From positions 1 to 53,815 of the forward strand of contig JAGNSQ010000005.1 of assembly GCA_017987975.1 (NCBI GenBank): a DNA stretch of 53,815 bases. The letters are read 5' to 3'. The position numbers and the translations under genes are program-made. Shown here one piece after another: positions 18,146 to 27,223 of this stretch. This stretch comes from Saprospiraceae bacterium (GTDB taxonomy: Bacteria; Bacteroidota; Bacteroidia; Chitinophagales; Saprospiraceae). Numbering within the stretch: position 1 is the stretch's first letter; each line of letters begins with the position of its first letter. The notes below the pieces were generated by a model. It did no database searches. It saw nothing but the letters and a program-made list of their open reading frames with translations, and was not told the DNA's origin.

Positions 18146-19649
18146 TAAACATAAACTAGGCGAAATCGTCTATTCTGTTGTATATAATTTTCTTGCGAAA
18201 ATTGTTGGCTTTATTACTACACTTTTAGTATCGTTAAAAATTGGTACTACTCTTGATCTGGATTTATATTATTTAGTTACAGGACTTATTGGAGTTGTCT
18301 GTGGTATTATTGTCACACAAGAGAGTTACTATATAGTTCCCAAAGGCCTATTTATAAAGACCAAATTGGGATTCAAATCTTTTACTAAGTATTACAATAA
18401 TGTGATTCTAATTTACACCATTATTTTAATTGTGTTAGCATTCCTGTATTTGGTATTTACATTAAACTTAATTGAAGTCTTTTCAAAGTACAGCATTGAT
18501 CAAATAAGAGAATCTAAAAATTTACTTAAAATATTGGCGATTTATATGTTTTTTACCCCAATTAATACTCTTATGGGGAACATATTAAACAGTATGAATT
18601 TTTTCAGAATATCAACTTTTGTTACTCTAATATCATCATTATTGACAATTTTATGTCTGATATTTTTTGATGATTTAGGTACAACTGCATTATATATTGG
18701 AGCTAGTTTGTCATCTATAGGAGCTTTTATATATTACGTTTTATTTTTAAGATCAAAAGAATGGGTGTTTTCAGTTAATTTTAAAAAGTTAAAAGTTGAA
18801 TTTACTACAGATCTACTTTATGCAAATGCGATGTCATTTTTAGCTTATTTTAAGGGCTTAATTAACAACTATTTGATAAGTGGTATGGGACGTGGTGTTC
18901 TTACAGGTTTCAATTTCGGCTATGGTTTGCACAATATGCCAACATTTTTAATATTGTCTCAAATAAAAATTCCGTTCTCTATTAAAATATCACAACTATT
19001 CCATGAAAAAAGATTAACTGAATTAAATGAATATATAATTTCAGTTTTGTTACTTCTTATATACATAACCGTGCCATTGAATTTGATTTTTTTTGCATAC
19101 AGTGAAAAAATAGTGCACTTGATTTATGGGCATGGTAAGTTTGATTTATCGACCCTAAATAGCATATCTGAAGTATTTGGAAATCTCTCATTTACCATTC
19201 CTCTATCTGTATTTGAATCTTTTCTTTTTCAGATATTTATTTCATTTAACGGCTTGCAACAAATCTCAAAATACACTTATGTTAATAACATATCATTATT
19301 AGTACTAAACTATTTAGGTCTTTCATATCTAGGACTACCTGGATTTGCATATAGTATGGTTTTTATGTATTTAATTATGTCTCTGTATTTGATTTATTTT
19401 GTTAACAATAGATATAACTTTATAAGACTTAAGGGTGTTTTCCTTCAGTATGTCTTATTGCTTTTTGTTTCTTCTGTTTTGATTCTACTTACTTATAACA
19501 TTTGTAGTAAGTTAAATTTTTTGAATGAATTTATCAATTTGTCATTTGGTGTTTTTGTTTATTTAGTAGCATATGCTTTAGTTATGTATATTTTTAATAT
19601 TGGAGGTAATGTAAGACCATTATTACATCAGTTATTTCAATCTAAGTAG
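18132..19649 (+). CDS. wzx: Polysaccharide flippase (Wzx/MurJ-like MOP superfamily)
   Basis: 505 residues with about 12-14 hydrophobic helices across the whole length, beginning VVYNFLAKIVGFITTLLVSLKIG and with a long-spaced helix pattern typical of MOP-family exporters. The first part (LDLDLYYLVTGLIGVVCGIIVTQ) resembles MurJ-like flippases. It would move the undecaprenyl-linked repeat unit across the inner membrane. The start is a TTG inside the preceding gene, because no in-frame ATG occurs before the first helices. Very AT-rich (14 G+C in the 60 bases 19381-19440). Confidence 0.8.
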   Translation: MYEGSKHKLGEIVYSVVYNFLAKIVGFITTLLVSLKIGTTLDLDLYYLVTGLIGVVCGIIVTQESYYIVPKGLFIKTKLGFKSFTKYYNNVILIYTIILIVLAFLYLVFTLNLIEVFSKYSIDQIRESKNLLKILAIYMFFTPINTLMGNILNSMNFFRISTFVTLISSLLTILCLIFFDDLGTTALYIGASLSSIGAFIYYVLFLRSKEWVFSVNFKKLKVEFTTDLLYANAMSFLAYFKGLINNYLISGMGRGVLTGFNFGYGLHNMPTFLILSQIKIPFSIKISQLFHEKRLTELNEYIISVLLLLIYITVPLNLIFFAYSEKIVHLIYGHGKFDLSTLNSISEVFGNLSFTIPLSVFESFLFQIFISFNGLQQISKYTYVNNISLLVLNYLGLSYLGLPGFAYSMVFMYLIMSLYLIYFVNNRYNFIRLKGVFLQYVLLLFVSSVLILLTYNICSKLNFLNEFINLSFGVFVYLVAYALVMYIFNIGGNVRPLLHQLFQSK

Positions 19650-19661
19650 CATTATAATAGT

Positions 19662-20954
19662 ATGAATGTTTTGACTAAAAATATTAAAGCTTTAAATCAG
19701 TTATTATTTATTTTCACATTCTATCTTTGTATACTTCTTTTTAATATAGGTGGTTTTTTTACCTCCTTTTATGCTGTGAATTTATTCTATATAATAGTCC
19801 CAATATCAATTTTAATAGCTTTTTTAGTAGGTCGATATAGTTTTTTCATACCGAATTCAGATTTTACTAAAGTATTTTGGGGTTTCATTTTTGTTTATTT
19901 AACTGTTTCGATTATATCATTTCATATTTATTCTTATGATGAAAAATATCCACTCGTTTATAATTTAAGGACGTTTGGGTATTCCATTATAAATGTGTAC
20001 ATATTTTATAGATTATCCTTGATATTTCATATGCATAGGAAGTTTGACTTGTTGCTAACCCTGTTTGGAAGAATTTGCTTGTTGGCAATGTTGTTAACGG
20101 CATTTTTCCCTTACTTCAACATTGTACCTCTGGATTTTACGAAAGCATCTGATTCATTAATGACCATTGCACATTCCTACAACATTAGGTTAACAGGGTT
20201 CTATTTAAATCCAAATTTGGCTGGATATGTAGCCAACGTTTCACTTGTTTTTGCAATGACTTTGCTAATTTTTAATAAAAGATTTAATATAGTGGCAATA
20301 GTTTTATTTTTTTTGAGTATTTATATTAGTATACGGTCATTCTCTAAAACTGCAATTTTAGTATCGTTGATTCTTTCGATAGTTTTTTTTACATTTCTCT
20401 TTTTAAAAAAGCAATTTTGGTTTTCAACTGTTTTTAAGCAAAGAAGGTTTGTAGTTTTTACAACACTTGCAATTGGGTTTATATTAGTATACAAATCAGC
20501 TACCTGGTACCAATCATTAGATGAAGGTCAAAAACAAAGAATTGATCAAGTGCTGAGTATAGTTTCTGAAGTTGAGATAAATGAAAAAACAACAACACAT
20601 AGAAGTGAAATTTGGGAGATTGGAGTAAAAAAAATTGAAAGATCTCCAGTAATTGGTTATGGATTTGGCTCTTTTGACCATTTCGAAGATGTAGGTCAAG
20701 GAATACATAATATGTATTTAAAGATTTTTGGAGAAGCTGGTTTTTTCATAGGCTTATATTATTTGTTAATACATGTTCTACTTATTATTCCATTGTATTA
20801 TGAAAAGAATAGCCATATTCAGTTTTTAATTTTAGGACTAATGATTTCTACATTCATATTTAACTTTTCTAACCATAATGCTTTTATAACGCCTATTATA
20901 AGTATGGTTTATGGCGTACTTTTGTCGTTTAGCAATCAATTTCATAATGAGTAA
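19662..20954 (+). CDS. wzy: O-antigen polymerase/ligase-like membrane protein (Wzy candidate)
   Basis: 430 residues with about 10-12 transmembrane helices. A central motif GFYLNPNLAGYVAN and a large loop with HRSEIWEIGVKKIERSP and VIGYGFGSF ... GIHNMYLKIFGEAGFF match the Wzy_C domain shared by O-antigen ligases and polymerases. Lying next to Wzx and Wzz, it is best read as the repeat-unit polymerase, although ligase function (WaaL) cannot be excluded from sequence alone. The following gene overlaps its last codons by 8 bases. Confidence 0.82.
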   Translation: MNVLTKNIKALNQLLFIFTFYLCILLFNIGGFFTSFYAVNLFYIIVPISILIAFLVGRYSFFIPNSDFTKVFWGFIFVYLTVSIISFHIYSYDEKYPLVYNLRTFGYSIINVYIFYRLSLIFHMHRKFDLLLTLFGRICLLAMLLTAFFPYFNIVPLDFTKASDSLMTIAHSYNIRLTGFYLNPNLAGYVANVSLVFAMTLLIFNKRFNIVAIVLFFLSIYISIRSFSKTAILVSLILSIVFFTFLFLKKQFWFSTVFKQRRFVVFTTLAIGFILVYKSATWYQSLDEGQKQRIDQVLSIVSEVEINEKTTTHRSEIWEIGVKKIERSPVIGYGFGSFDHFEDVGQGIHNMYLKIFGEAGFFIGLYYLLIHVLLIIPLYYEKNSHIQFLILGLMISTFIFNFSNHNAFITPIISMVYGVLLSFSNQFHNE

Positions 20955-22290
20955 ATTTATATTTGCATTTTGTTTTTTACTTGTCATCCTTTTTATTTCG
21001 TGCCGAATACAATTAATTCCAAGTTCAACTGAACAAAGCTATTTTCTAAGTCCCGAAATTAGTTTAGTGGACAGAATTGAGGAGATATTCAAAACTGATC
21101 AATCTGATATTTCGCTTTATTTTGAACCTGGAGAATACACTATTAATCGCCAAATATATTTGAACAATATAAAGAATTTGCGAATATTTGGAAATGGTGC
21201 TATTATTAGAATGAATGATAGCACAGTTGTGGGTAATAATTTCGGGATGATTAGTTTTAAAAATTCGAGTGATATTTATATTGAAAATATCACTTTTGAT
21301 GCAAACAGGTTGCATAGATCTTGCAAAGAAGTAGCCTCTCATACCTTTATGATTGTTAGTTCTAACAGAATATCTCTTTTTAGAGTAAAAGCTTTAAACA
21401 ATGTTGTGGACGGGTTTATTGTATATTCTGAAACGCCAGAAGATTCAAACTCCTTTTGCAATGATATTAATTTCAGAAATTGTGTAAGTTCAAATTCTTA
21501 CAGGAATGCTTTAAGTATTATAGAAGGGAGAAATATAACTGGTACAGATTGTGTTTTTTCCGATTCACATGGCATTTCCCCTGAGGGGGGATTAGTAATA
21601 GAGGCTGATATTGACCGATTTGATTCTAATTTTAGAAATTTAAAATTTGATAATTGTGAATTTTTAAATAATAATGGTTGGGGTATTATTATTTCCCAAA
21701 AAAGTAATCCTTCTAACGTAAATATTCTCAACTCAAGAATCAAAAACTCTGGTGTTGGAGGGATATGGAATTGTTCAGTTAATACATTGGTATTAAACAA
21801 TGAGTTTTTAAATAATGGGAGTGTAGCGGTAAGATCTGTAAGATATGAGTCGCGACCAATTGACACTACAGTAATAGTTAATAATAGATTTAAAGGCGGA
21901 AAGCTGGGTGTAGATTATGTTGGAATGGGTGGGGTTATTGAAAATAATGTTTTTGACTCTTTAGGTAGCTATGGTGTTAAGTTGAATGGTGTTACAAAAG
22001 ATGATACACATGCTAAAATTAGCCTAAATGAGTTTAAAAACTTATCGAGTACTGGAATCTCAGTTAACAGGTTTAAAAATTGTTTAATTTTGGAGAATAG
22101 GTTTTTTAATAACTCTTCAGTTTGTACAGAAATTGTCAGCAGTAATGTTACTTGCAAGGGAAACAAGTTTGAGAAATCAAATGTTTGTGTGAAAGCTAGT
22201 TATTCTAATGTTAAGATGAAAGATAACTTGTTTAAGAATTGTAGTAGAGATATTTTAAAGGGTGAAAATGCGACCTTTTTTTATGAATAG
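20947..22290 (+). CDS. Right-handed beta-helix lipoprotein of the polysaccharide cluster
   Basis: 447 residues from the ATG at 20947, which overlaps the wzy stop. A lipoprotein signal is visible (hydrophobic core FIFAFCFLLVILFI followed by SC). The remainder is built of short repeats rich in Asn/Phe of the type FxNCxFxNNxxxGI, giving about 12 or more coils of a parallel beta-helix (pectin lyase-like fold). Such proteins include polysaccharide lyases, epimerases and hydrolases. No catalytic residues could be assigned. Its presence between the polymerase and methyltransferase genes suggests action on the nascent or exported polymer. Confidence 0.75.
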   Translation: MSKFIFAFCFLLVILFISCRIQLIPSSTEQSYFLSPEISLVDRIEEIFKTDQSDISLYFEPGEYTINRQIYLNNIKNLRIFGNGAIIRMNDSTVVGNNFGMISFKNSSDIYIENITFDANRLHRSCKEVASHTFMIVSSNRISLFRVKALNNVVDGFIVYSETPEDSNSFCNDINFRNCVSSNSYRNALSIIEGRNITGTDCVFSDSHGISPEGGLVIEADIDRFDSNFRNLKFDNCEFLNNNGWGIIISQKSNPSNVNILNSRIKNSGVGGIWNCSVNTLVLNNEFLNNGSVAVRSVRYESRPIDTTVIVNNRFKGGKLGVDYVGMGGVIENNVFDSLGSYGVKLNGVTKDDTHAKISLNEFKNLSSTGISVNRFKNCLILENRFFNNSSVCTEIVSSNVTCKGNKFEKSNVCVKASYSNVKMKDNLFKNCSRDILKGENATFFYE

Positions 22291-22341
22291 CAGGTAAGAG
22301 GCATTAATTATGAATGAATTAAAATATTGATTTCTAAGTAT

Positions 22342-23214
22342 ATGTTTAGTAAATTAAAAGGAATAAAGAAATATTTGAACCCTTATCGTATTTTTAAAGT
22401 ACTTCAAAGTATTATTAAGGAAAAAAATGGGTGGAGGAAAATATTTGGACTCGTTTTAGTGTACAGCAAAGCATGCTATTTATTTAAGATTAAACGGAAT
22501 GGATACAATTTGAATTTTTTTCCAACGGCATTGAGTGTAACTTTTTTTCAACATTCAGAGGCATGGAGATATGAAGAGGTATTTTTAGAAAAGTTTTTAA
22601 GACCTAATGACATTATAATCGATATAGGAGCTAACATTGGAAATGTTGGGATAAGAGCAGCTTCTTTATTTGATACTATTAAAGTCTATATGATTGAGGC
22701 GCATCCAGTTGTATTTAATTTTATGGTACAGAATATAAAACTGAATAGTCTTAAGAATATAATTACATTTAATGTTGCACTTGGAAATAAAGATAGTGAA
22801 TTTATTAAATTTTCAAATCACTTAAGTGATGACCTAAATTCAATTATTGCAGAAAGGGAAGAGGGGATTTTGGTGAGATTATGTAAGTTGGATTCAATAC
22901 TACAGGAGGAACAAATAGACTTCATAAAAATTGATGTGGAAGGATTTGAGTTTGAAGTCTTGAAGGGTGCTGAAAATTTATTAAAGCGTACTTTCTGCAT
23001 AATGTATGAATCTTGGGATGTTCATTATAAAAAGTATAATACAGATTCGACTGAAGTAATGAAGTACTTAAGAGGGATGGGTTTTGAGATTTATAAATGG
23101 ACGGAGCAAAATCTCACTCGCATTGATTCTAATTATTGTTCTATTAACTGTGAAAATTTGCTTGCTATTAAGAACTATATTGAATTTCAAGAGCGTATGT
23201 CCACTTCTAAATGA
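22342..23214 (+). CDS. FkbM family methyltransferase (first copy)
   Basis: 290 residues from the ATG at 22342; a TTG five codons upstream is possible. The SAM-binding motif is IIDIGANIGNVGIRAA and the FkbM signature is DFIKIDVEGFEFEVLKGAENLL, with VYMIEAHPVVF between them. FkbM-type enzymes usually methylate hydroxyl groups of sugars or secondary metabolites; here O-methylation of a sugar residue in the polysaccharide is likely. AT-rich, like its neighbours. Only about 50 bases separate it from the beta-helix gene. Confidence 0.87.
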   Translation: MFSKLKGIKKYLNPYRIFKVLQSIIKEKNGWRKIFGLVLVYSKACYLFKIKRNGYNLNFFPTALSVTFFQHSEAWRYEEVFLEKFLRPNDIIIDIGANIGNVGIRAASLFDTIKVYMIEAHPVVFNFMVQNIKLNSLKNIITFNVALGNKDSEFIKFSNHLSDDLNSIIAEREEGILVRLCKLDSILQEEQIDFIKIDVEGFEFEVLKGAENLLKRTFCIMYESWDVHYKKYNTDSTEVMKYLRGMGFEIYKWTEQNLTRIDSNYCSINCENLLAIKNYIEFQERMSTSK

Positions 23215-23249
23215 GGATCAATTAAGTTGCCAACTAAATAGTTTATTTT

Positions 23250-24038
23250 ATGAATAAGGAATTAGCACTTTTTCTTTTTTTTTCAAGAAAGTTTCCAAAA
23301 TGGTCTTTGTGTAGAATTATAGTTAATAGAGTTATTTCTCCTTTCTATAATCGGAAGGAAAGAGCTTTCGAAATTTCTGATGTACTTGGCTTTAGAATGC
23401 AATTGGATCCTTCTGAATGCATTGATTCTGGGCTTTTGTTTTTTCCTCAATATTATGATTTTGCTGAATTAGATGCTATATGTAATATATTGCCTGATAA
23501 TGGTACAATCATTGATATAGGTTCCCATATTGGATTTTATAGTTTATATTTATCAAAGAAGGTAACGAAGGGATCTATTGTTGCTTTTGAAGCGGATCCA
23601 AATAATTTTCTTAGATTACAAACTAACTTAGATTTGAATCCTGAAATAAATAATGTGAAAGCTATAAACATAGGCGTATCTGATAAATTTGAAACTTTGT
23701 CATTAGGTTTAAATACTTCTGGTAATAAAAGTGGCAATTCTTTTCTTTCTAATTCTAAAAATAGAATTGATGTTCTATGCAAGCCACTTGTTAATTTGTT
23801 ATTAGAATTAAAAATTCAGAAGGTGCATTTTATTAAGATAGATATTGAAGGATTTGAATTCCGGGTATTACGACAATATTTTATTGATGCACCAAATGAG
23901 TTACTATCAGATTGGATACTGATTGAAGACAACCCAACTATTACACAAGAAGGTAATACCATTGATTTACTCAAGGAAAATGGCTATTTATTGTTCAAAG
24001 ACTTTGGCCTCAATAAATTGATGAAACGTTCCTTTTAG
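23250..24038 (+). CDS. FkbM family methyltransferase (second copy)
   Basis: 262 residues. The SAM-binding motif is IIDIGSHIGFYSLYLSK, the acidic strand is VAFEADPNNFLRL and the signature segment is HFIKIDIEGFEFRVL. It belongs to the same family as the preceding gene but is not a simple duplicate, because the N-terminal parts differ. It probably methylates a different position or sugar of the same glycan. It ends two bases before the next glycosyltransferase. Confidence 0.87.
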   Translation: MNKELALFLFFSRKFPKWSLCRIIVNRVISPFYNRKERAFEISDVLGFRMQLDPSECIDSGLLFFPQYYDFAELDAICNILPDNGTIIDIGSHIGFYSLYLSKKVTKGSIVAFEADPNNFLRLQTNLDLNPEINNVKAINIGVSDKFETLSLGLNTSGNKSGNSFLSNSKNRIDVLCKPLVNLLLELKIQKVHFIKIDIEGFEFRVLRQYFIDAPNELLSDWILIEDNPTITQEGNTIDLLKENGYLLFKDFGLNKLMKRSF

Positions 24039-24040
24039 GC

Positions 24041-24958
24041 ATGTTCAATTATAAATTTACTGTTTTTACACCCAGCTTCAATAGGGCTGATACACTCCAT
24101 AGAGTTTTTAAAAGTCTTCAGATACAATCCTATAGAGATTTTGAATGGCTTATTATAGATGATGGTTCTACAGATACAACTAAAAGTGTTGTTGAAGAAT
24201 TTAAACAAAGTGCTCATTTCCCAATTCGGTACGTTTATCAAAATAATACGCATAAATATGTTACCTTGTTAAGAGGGGCTGAAATGGCGAGCGGGGAATT
24301 TTTTTATTCGGTGGATTCAGATGATGAAATATTGCCGAATGCTCTGGAAGTATTGCATGAGACCTGGCTCACTATACCAGAGGATAAAAAAGAAAATTTC
24401 AGTGGAGTCACCGGACTTTGTATTGATCAATATGGTCAATTGATAGGTTCCAAGTTTCCCCAGGTCCCCTTTGATTCTGATTCTCTTGAGTGTGCAATTA
24501 AATACAGGATATCTGGGGAAAAAAGTGGATTTCAAAAAACTGAATTGCTCCGGCAATTTTCAGCTGATAGCAAGTTTGAGCAAAATGGATATATCCCGGA
24601 AGGAATATTGTGGATAAGTCTTGCCAATAAAGGTTATAAAACCAGGTATATCAATCAGGTTTTGCGCAAATATTATATCAATGCCGGGCATTCAATTATG
24701 ACTTCAGCCAATTTTGAATCAAATGCTTTCGGAACGTACCAATATTCTAAACTTTTTCTGAATAGCTTTAGATGGTACTATTTTTACAACCCTAAACAAT
24801 TGCTTGGGCAGACTATTAAGTTTACAGCGGCTGGTTGGTTACAAGGTTACTCTTCTTTTGAATTATTTAAACAAATTAAAACGCTGATAATCAAAATAGT
24901 ATATATTATTAGTATTCCCATGTCTTATCTTTATTCATTAAATGCCAATAAAAATTAG
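24041..24958 (+). CDS. Family 2 glycosyltransferase (second GT2)
   Basis: 305 residues. FTVFTPSFNRADTLHRVFKSLQ, then FEWLIIDDGSTD at 35-46, and the metal-binding D92-x-D94-D95 in SVDSDDEILPN. The middle segment GLCIDQYGQLIGSKFPQ and SGEKSGFQKTELLRQF corresponds to the similarly placed GLVEDESGNIVGDRFPN-like segment of the GT2 at 17207, so the two are paralogues. The C-terminus is hydrophobic. Its composition is intermediate, closer to the less AT-rich flank. Confidence 0.88.
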   Translation: MFNYKFTVFTPSFNRADTLHRVFKSLQIQSYRDFEWLIIDDGSTDTTKSVVEEFKQSAHFPIRYVYQNNTHKYVTLLRGAEMASGEFFYSVDSDDEILPNALEVLHETWLTIPEDKKENFSGVTGLCIDQYGQLIGSKFPQVPFDSDSLECAIKYRISGEKSGFQKTELLRQFSADSKFEQNGYIPEGILWISLANKGYKTRYINQVLRKYYINAGHSIMTSANFESNAFGTYQYSKLFLNSFRWYYFYNPKQLLGQTIKFTAAGWLQGYSSFELFKQIKTLIIKIVYIISIPMSYLYSLNANKN

Positions 24959-24961
24959 ATA

Positions 24962-25005
24962 TTTTCTAATTTAGGGTTTTTATTAATTGAATTGTTATTA
25001 GAAAA
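24962..25005 (+). other. AT-rich inverted repeat between GT2 and beta-helix gene
   Basis: TTTTCTAAT at 24962-24970 and ATTAGAAAA at 24997-25005 are perfectly complementary over 9 bases with a 26-base spacer. It lies at the end of the AT-rich cassette and 8 bases before the next start codon. The transcript could form a weak hairpin, or the site could be a protein-binding palindrome. There is no GC stem or T-run as in a normal terminator. Confidence 0.3.
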
Positions 25006-25013
25006 AGGGGTTT

Positions 25014-27212
25014 ATGATCTCTCAAATTAGGTACTTGTTTGTTTTTGGACTAATCTCTATTGCTGTAATGGCAAACGGGCAAAATGACACAGTGAAGGTC
25101 ATTGGTACCCTTTTTGCCAAAAAAATGGTAGACGCAGCAGCTCAGCAAGGTCTTAAAGACCAGGTTTTGGTCTCAGATTCGATGGGGTATCTTTATTTTA
25201 AAGATTCGGGCATCAATTACCCCGTCCCGGTAGAAATTGATAGTATTGAACAGTTAGACAGCCTTCAACATAAGACTGGGTTGATAGCCATTGTGAAGAA
25301 CAACGGAAGTTTTGTTTCCAATGGTGAAATGTGGCTTCGATTGAGTTGCAATTTGCGATTATCAAATACCCGGCAACTGAGGAAACTGAAACGACAATCT
25401 TGTCCGGTCTATGTACAAGCTTATTACGATTCACTTCACTATGGAGGGGGGGGGTTTAACTGGGCAGCGCATGATATTTTAGGTAATGGAGATGACGGAG
25501 GTAATGTTTTTGCAGCCCGTGATTCAGGTTACTGGATAAGGGAAAAAGTAGAATTCATCCCATCTAATTATGGAGCTGTAGATTCAACTCATCAGAGATT
25601 TAGTGACTATATGACCTCCTCCGATGCCTTGCAGAGATGCATAAATTCTGCAGGGAAAAATGGTGCTGTTCAATTTGATAATGGTTTTGTTTATAACAAT
25701 GCAGGAACCTTAATTTTAAAAGAAGGACAAATTTTGGATGCCAGAAACGCCACATTAAGAAGGATCAACCGAATAAGGTCAACCATCAGTGCCCATAATG
25801 CCGGTTCAAATGTAATTTATGTAGCTGATTCAACGCTTTTTGAAATAGGTATGAGCATTGTAGCCAAAATTGGCAATGACTACTCATATTCCTATAATAT
25901 AGTTGAAAAAAGCGGGGATAAACTTACCCTCTATGCATCTATGGCATTGTTGAATAATCAAATTGTATCTTTTTCGGGAGCGGAAATATTTACCTCAAGC
26001 TATCAGATTAGTGCAGTGCAACCCAATGTAAGAATTGAAAATTTAATGCTGGATGGTAACAAAGATGGCAATATGTTGGACAATCGATGGGAGTTTTCAG
26101 GTGAATTGTACTTGCAATCCGAAAACGGTAAGTTTATGAATTTGTCCATTGCCAACTCTAGCGGAGAATCCATCAATCTGTTTGGAAACAACCCTCTTTT
26201 AAGAAATATCACTGTTGTCAATGGAAACGGAAACGGCATTCACCTGGGCTCAAATAACCGATATACCATTGATAATGTAAGGATCGAAAATGTTAATCTG
26301 TTGGCAATGGCAGGTGATTATTCATTAGGCCACGAAGGTGGTGCAATCGCTTTTAGTGACAATGTACATGGAGGTTTAGTACACAATGTATATGTTGAAA
26401 ATGCACTTGCTGTAGTTGGTGGAATCAATGGAGAGGATGACAGCAATAACAGCTATGATAAGTTGACTGGGATAAACTGCACTAGAGCGTTTGAAATTAA
26501 ACAAGTTTATGGCGGAAACAAATTAAAAGATATCCAAATTAGCAATTCAAAATTTATAAATTGTTCGAAGTTGGAAATTACTTCTAATTTGAATACTCCC
26601 GTCACAAATGCTGCTCGAAATATTAGATTAAGAAACGTAGATTTGGTCAATACAAGCCTGTTAATAGCAAATGTGGATAGTCTGTTTTTGGATTGGATCC
26701 TGTTTTCAGCATCCTCAGCAGAAAATATGATCAATCTGGATTTTGTGTACAATAGCACAGTCAGCAATCTGAAGATGTCGGGAGGAAAAAATATATACAT
26801 CAATCAGAGCGATAATTTGTTGTTTTCTAATTTTGATGTCGCGTCAACCTTCGGAAGCAATGCTATCAATGCGGCTAATTCGGCTGGATATATACAATTC
26901 AGAAATGGCTCAGTAAAACATGATAATTGTCCTTCAGGATACAGAGGGATTTATGCTGGCCCTAAAACAATTATTGATAACATTTTAGTCAATTTAAACG
27001 GCCCTGCCCAATCAGGAATTGAAATGGGGACCTCAGTAGAAGCAAGAGCTGGAATAGTGAGGAATTGCAATATCATTACCTCTTTAAATGTTCCTTCCAT
27101 TAAATGTTTTGCGGGTACACAAAATAATTACATGCTCAACAATATTGTCAATAGGCCCATGCTAGACAATGGAGATAATTTTGAAATCGGTACCATCCTC
27201 ATTACAGACTGA
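25014..27212 (+). CDS. Secreted right-handed beta-helix (pectate lyase-like) protein
   Basis: 732 residues. A signal peptide ends near residue 23 (LFVFGLISIAVMANGQ). Residues about 25-135 form a beta-rich N-terminal part, followed by the glycine motif GGGGFNWAAHD and then NYGAVDSTH near residue 183, the usual start of pectate-lyase superfamily beta-helices in which GA-D-G/S-x-D/T marks the first coil. The remaining about 500 residues are parallel beta-helix coils with Asn ladders (LFGNNPLLRNITVVNGNGNGIHLG). It is probably exported to the periplasm or cell surface and may cleave or bind the polysaccharide. No catalytic residues are assigned. A run of nine G lies in the coding sequence at 25446-25454. 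Confidence 0.78.
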   Translation: MISQIRYLFVFGLISIAVMANGQNDTVKVIGTLFAKKMVDAAAQQGLKDQVLVSDSMGYLYFKDSGINYPVPVEIDSIEQLDSLQHKTGLIAIVKNNGSFVSNGEMWLRLSCNLRLSNTRQLRKLKRQSCPVYVQAYYDSLHYGGGGFNWAAHDILGNGDDGGNVFAARDSGYWIREKVEFIPSNYGAVDSTHQRFSDYMTSSDALQRCINSAGKNGAVQFDNGFVYNNAGTLILKEGQILDARNATLRRINRIRSTISAHNAGSNVIYVADSTLFEIGMSIVAKIGNDYSYSYNIVEKSGDKLTLYASMALLNNQIVSFSGAEIFTSSYQISAVQPNVRIENLMLDGNKDGNMLDNRWEFSGELYLQSENGKFMNLSIANSSGESINLFGNNPLLRNITVVNGNGNGIHLGSNNRYTIDNVRIENVNLLAMAGDYSLGHEGGAIAFSDNVHGGLVHNVYVENALAVVGGINGEDDSNNSYDKLTGINCTRAFEIKQVYGGNKLKDIQISNSKFINCSKLEITSNLNTPVTNAARNIRLRNVDLVNTSLLIANVDSLFLDWILFSASSAENMINLDFVYNSTVSNLKMSGGKNIYINQSDNLLFSNFDVASTFGSNAINAANSAGYIQFRNGSVKHDNCPSGYRGIYAGPKTIIDNILVNLNGPAQSGIEMGTSVEARAGIVRNCNIITSLNVPSIKCFAGTQNNYMLNNIVNRPMLDNGDNFEIGTILITD
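25446..25454 (+). repeat. Nine-base G homopolymer in the beta-helix gene
   Basis: Nine consecutive G encode most of the GGGG part of the GGGGFNW motif. Homopolymeric G tracts of this length can mutate by slipped-strand mispairing and switch a gene on and off. A glycine-rich motif at this place is also normal for the family, so the tract could simply reflect codon choice. As written, the frame is open. Confidence 0.6.
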
Positions 27213-27223
27213 TCCAAAAATAG

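Noticed and set aside
13827..24958. Mobile element or integrase explaining the AT-rich cassette
   Set aside because: No transposase, integrase, target duplication or tRNA-linked attachment site could be recognised at its borders.
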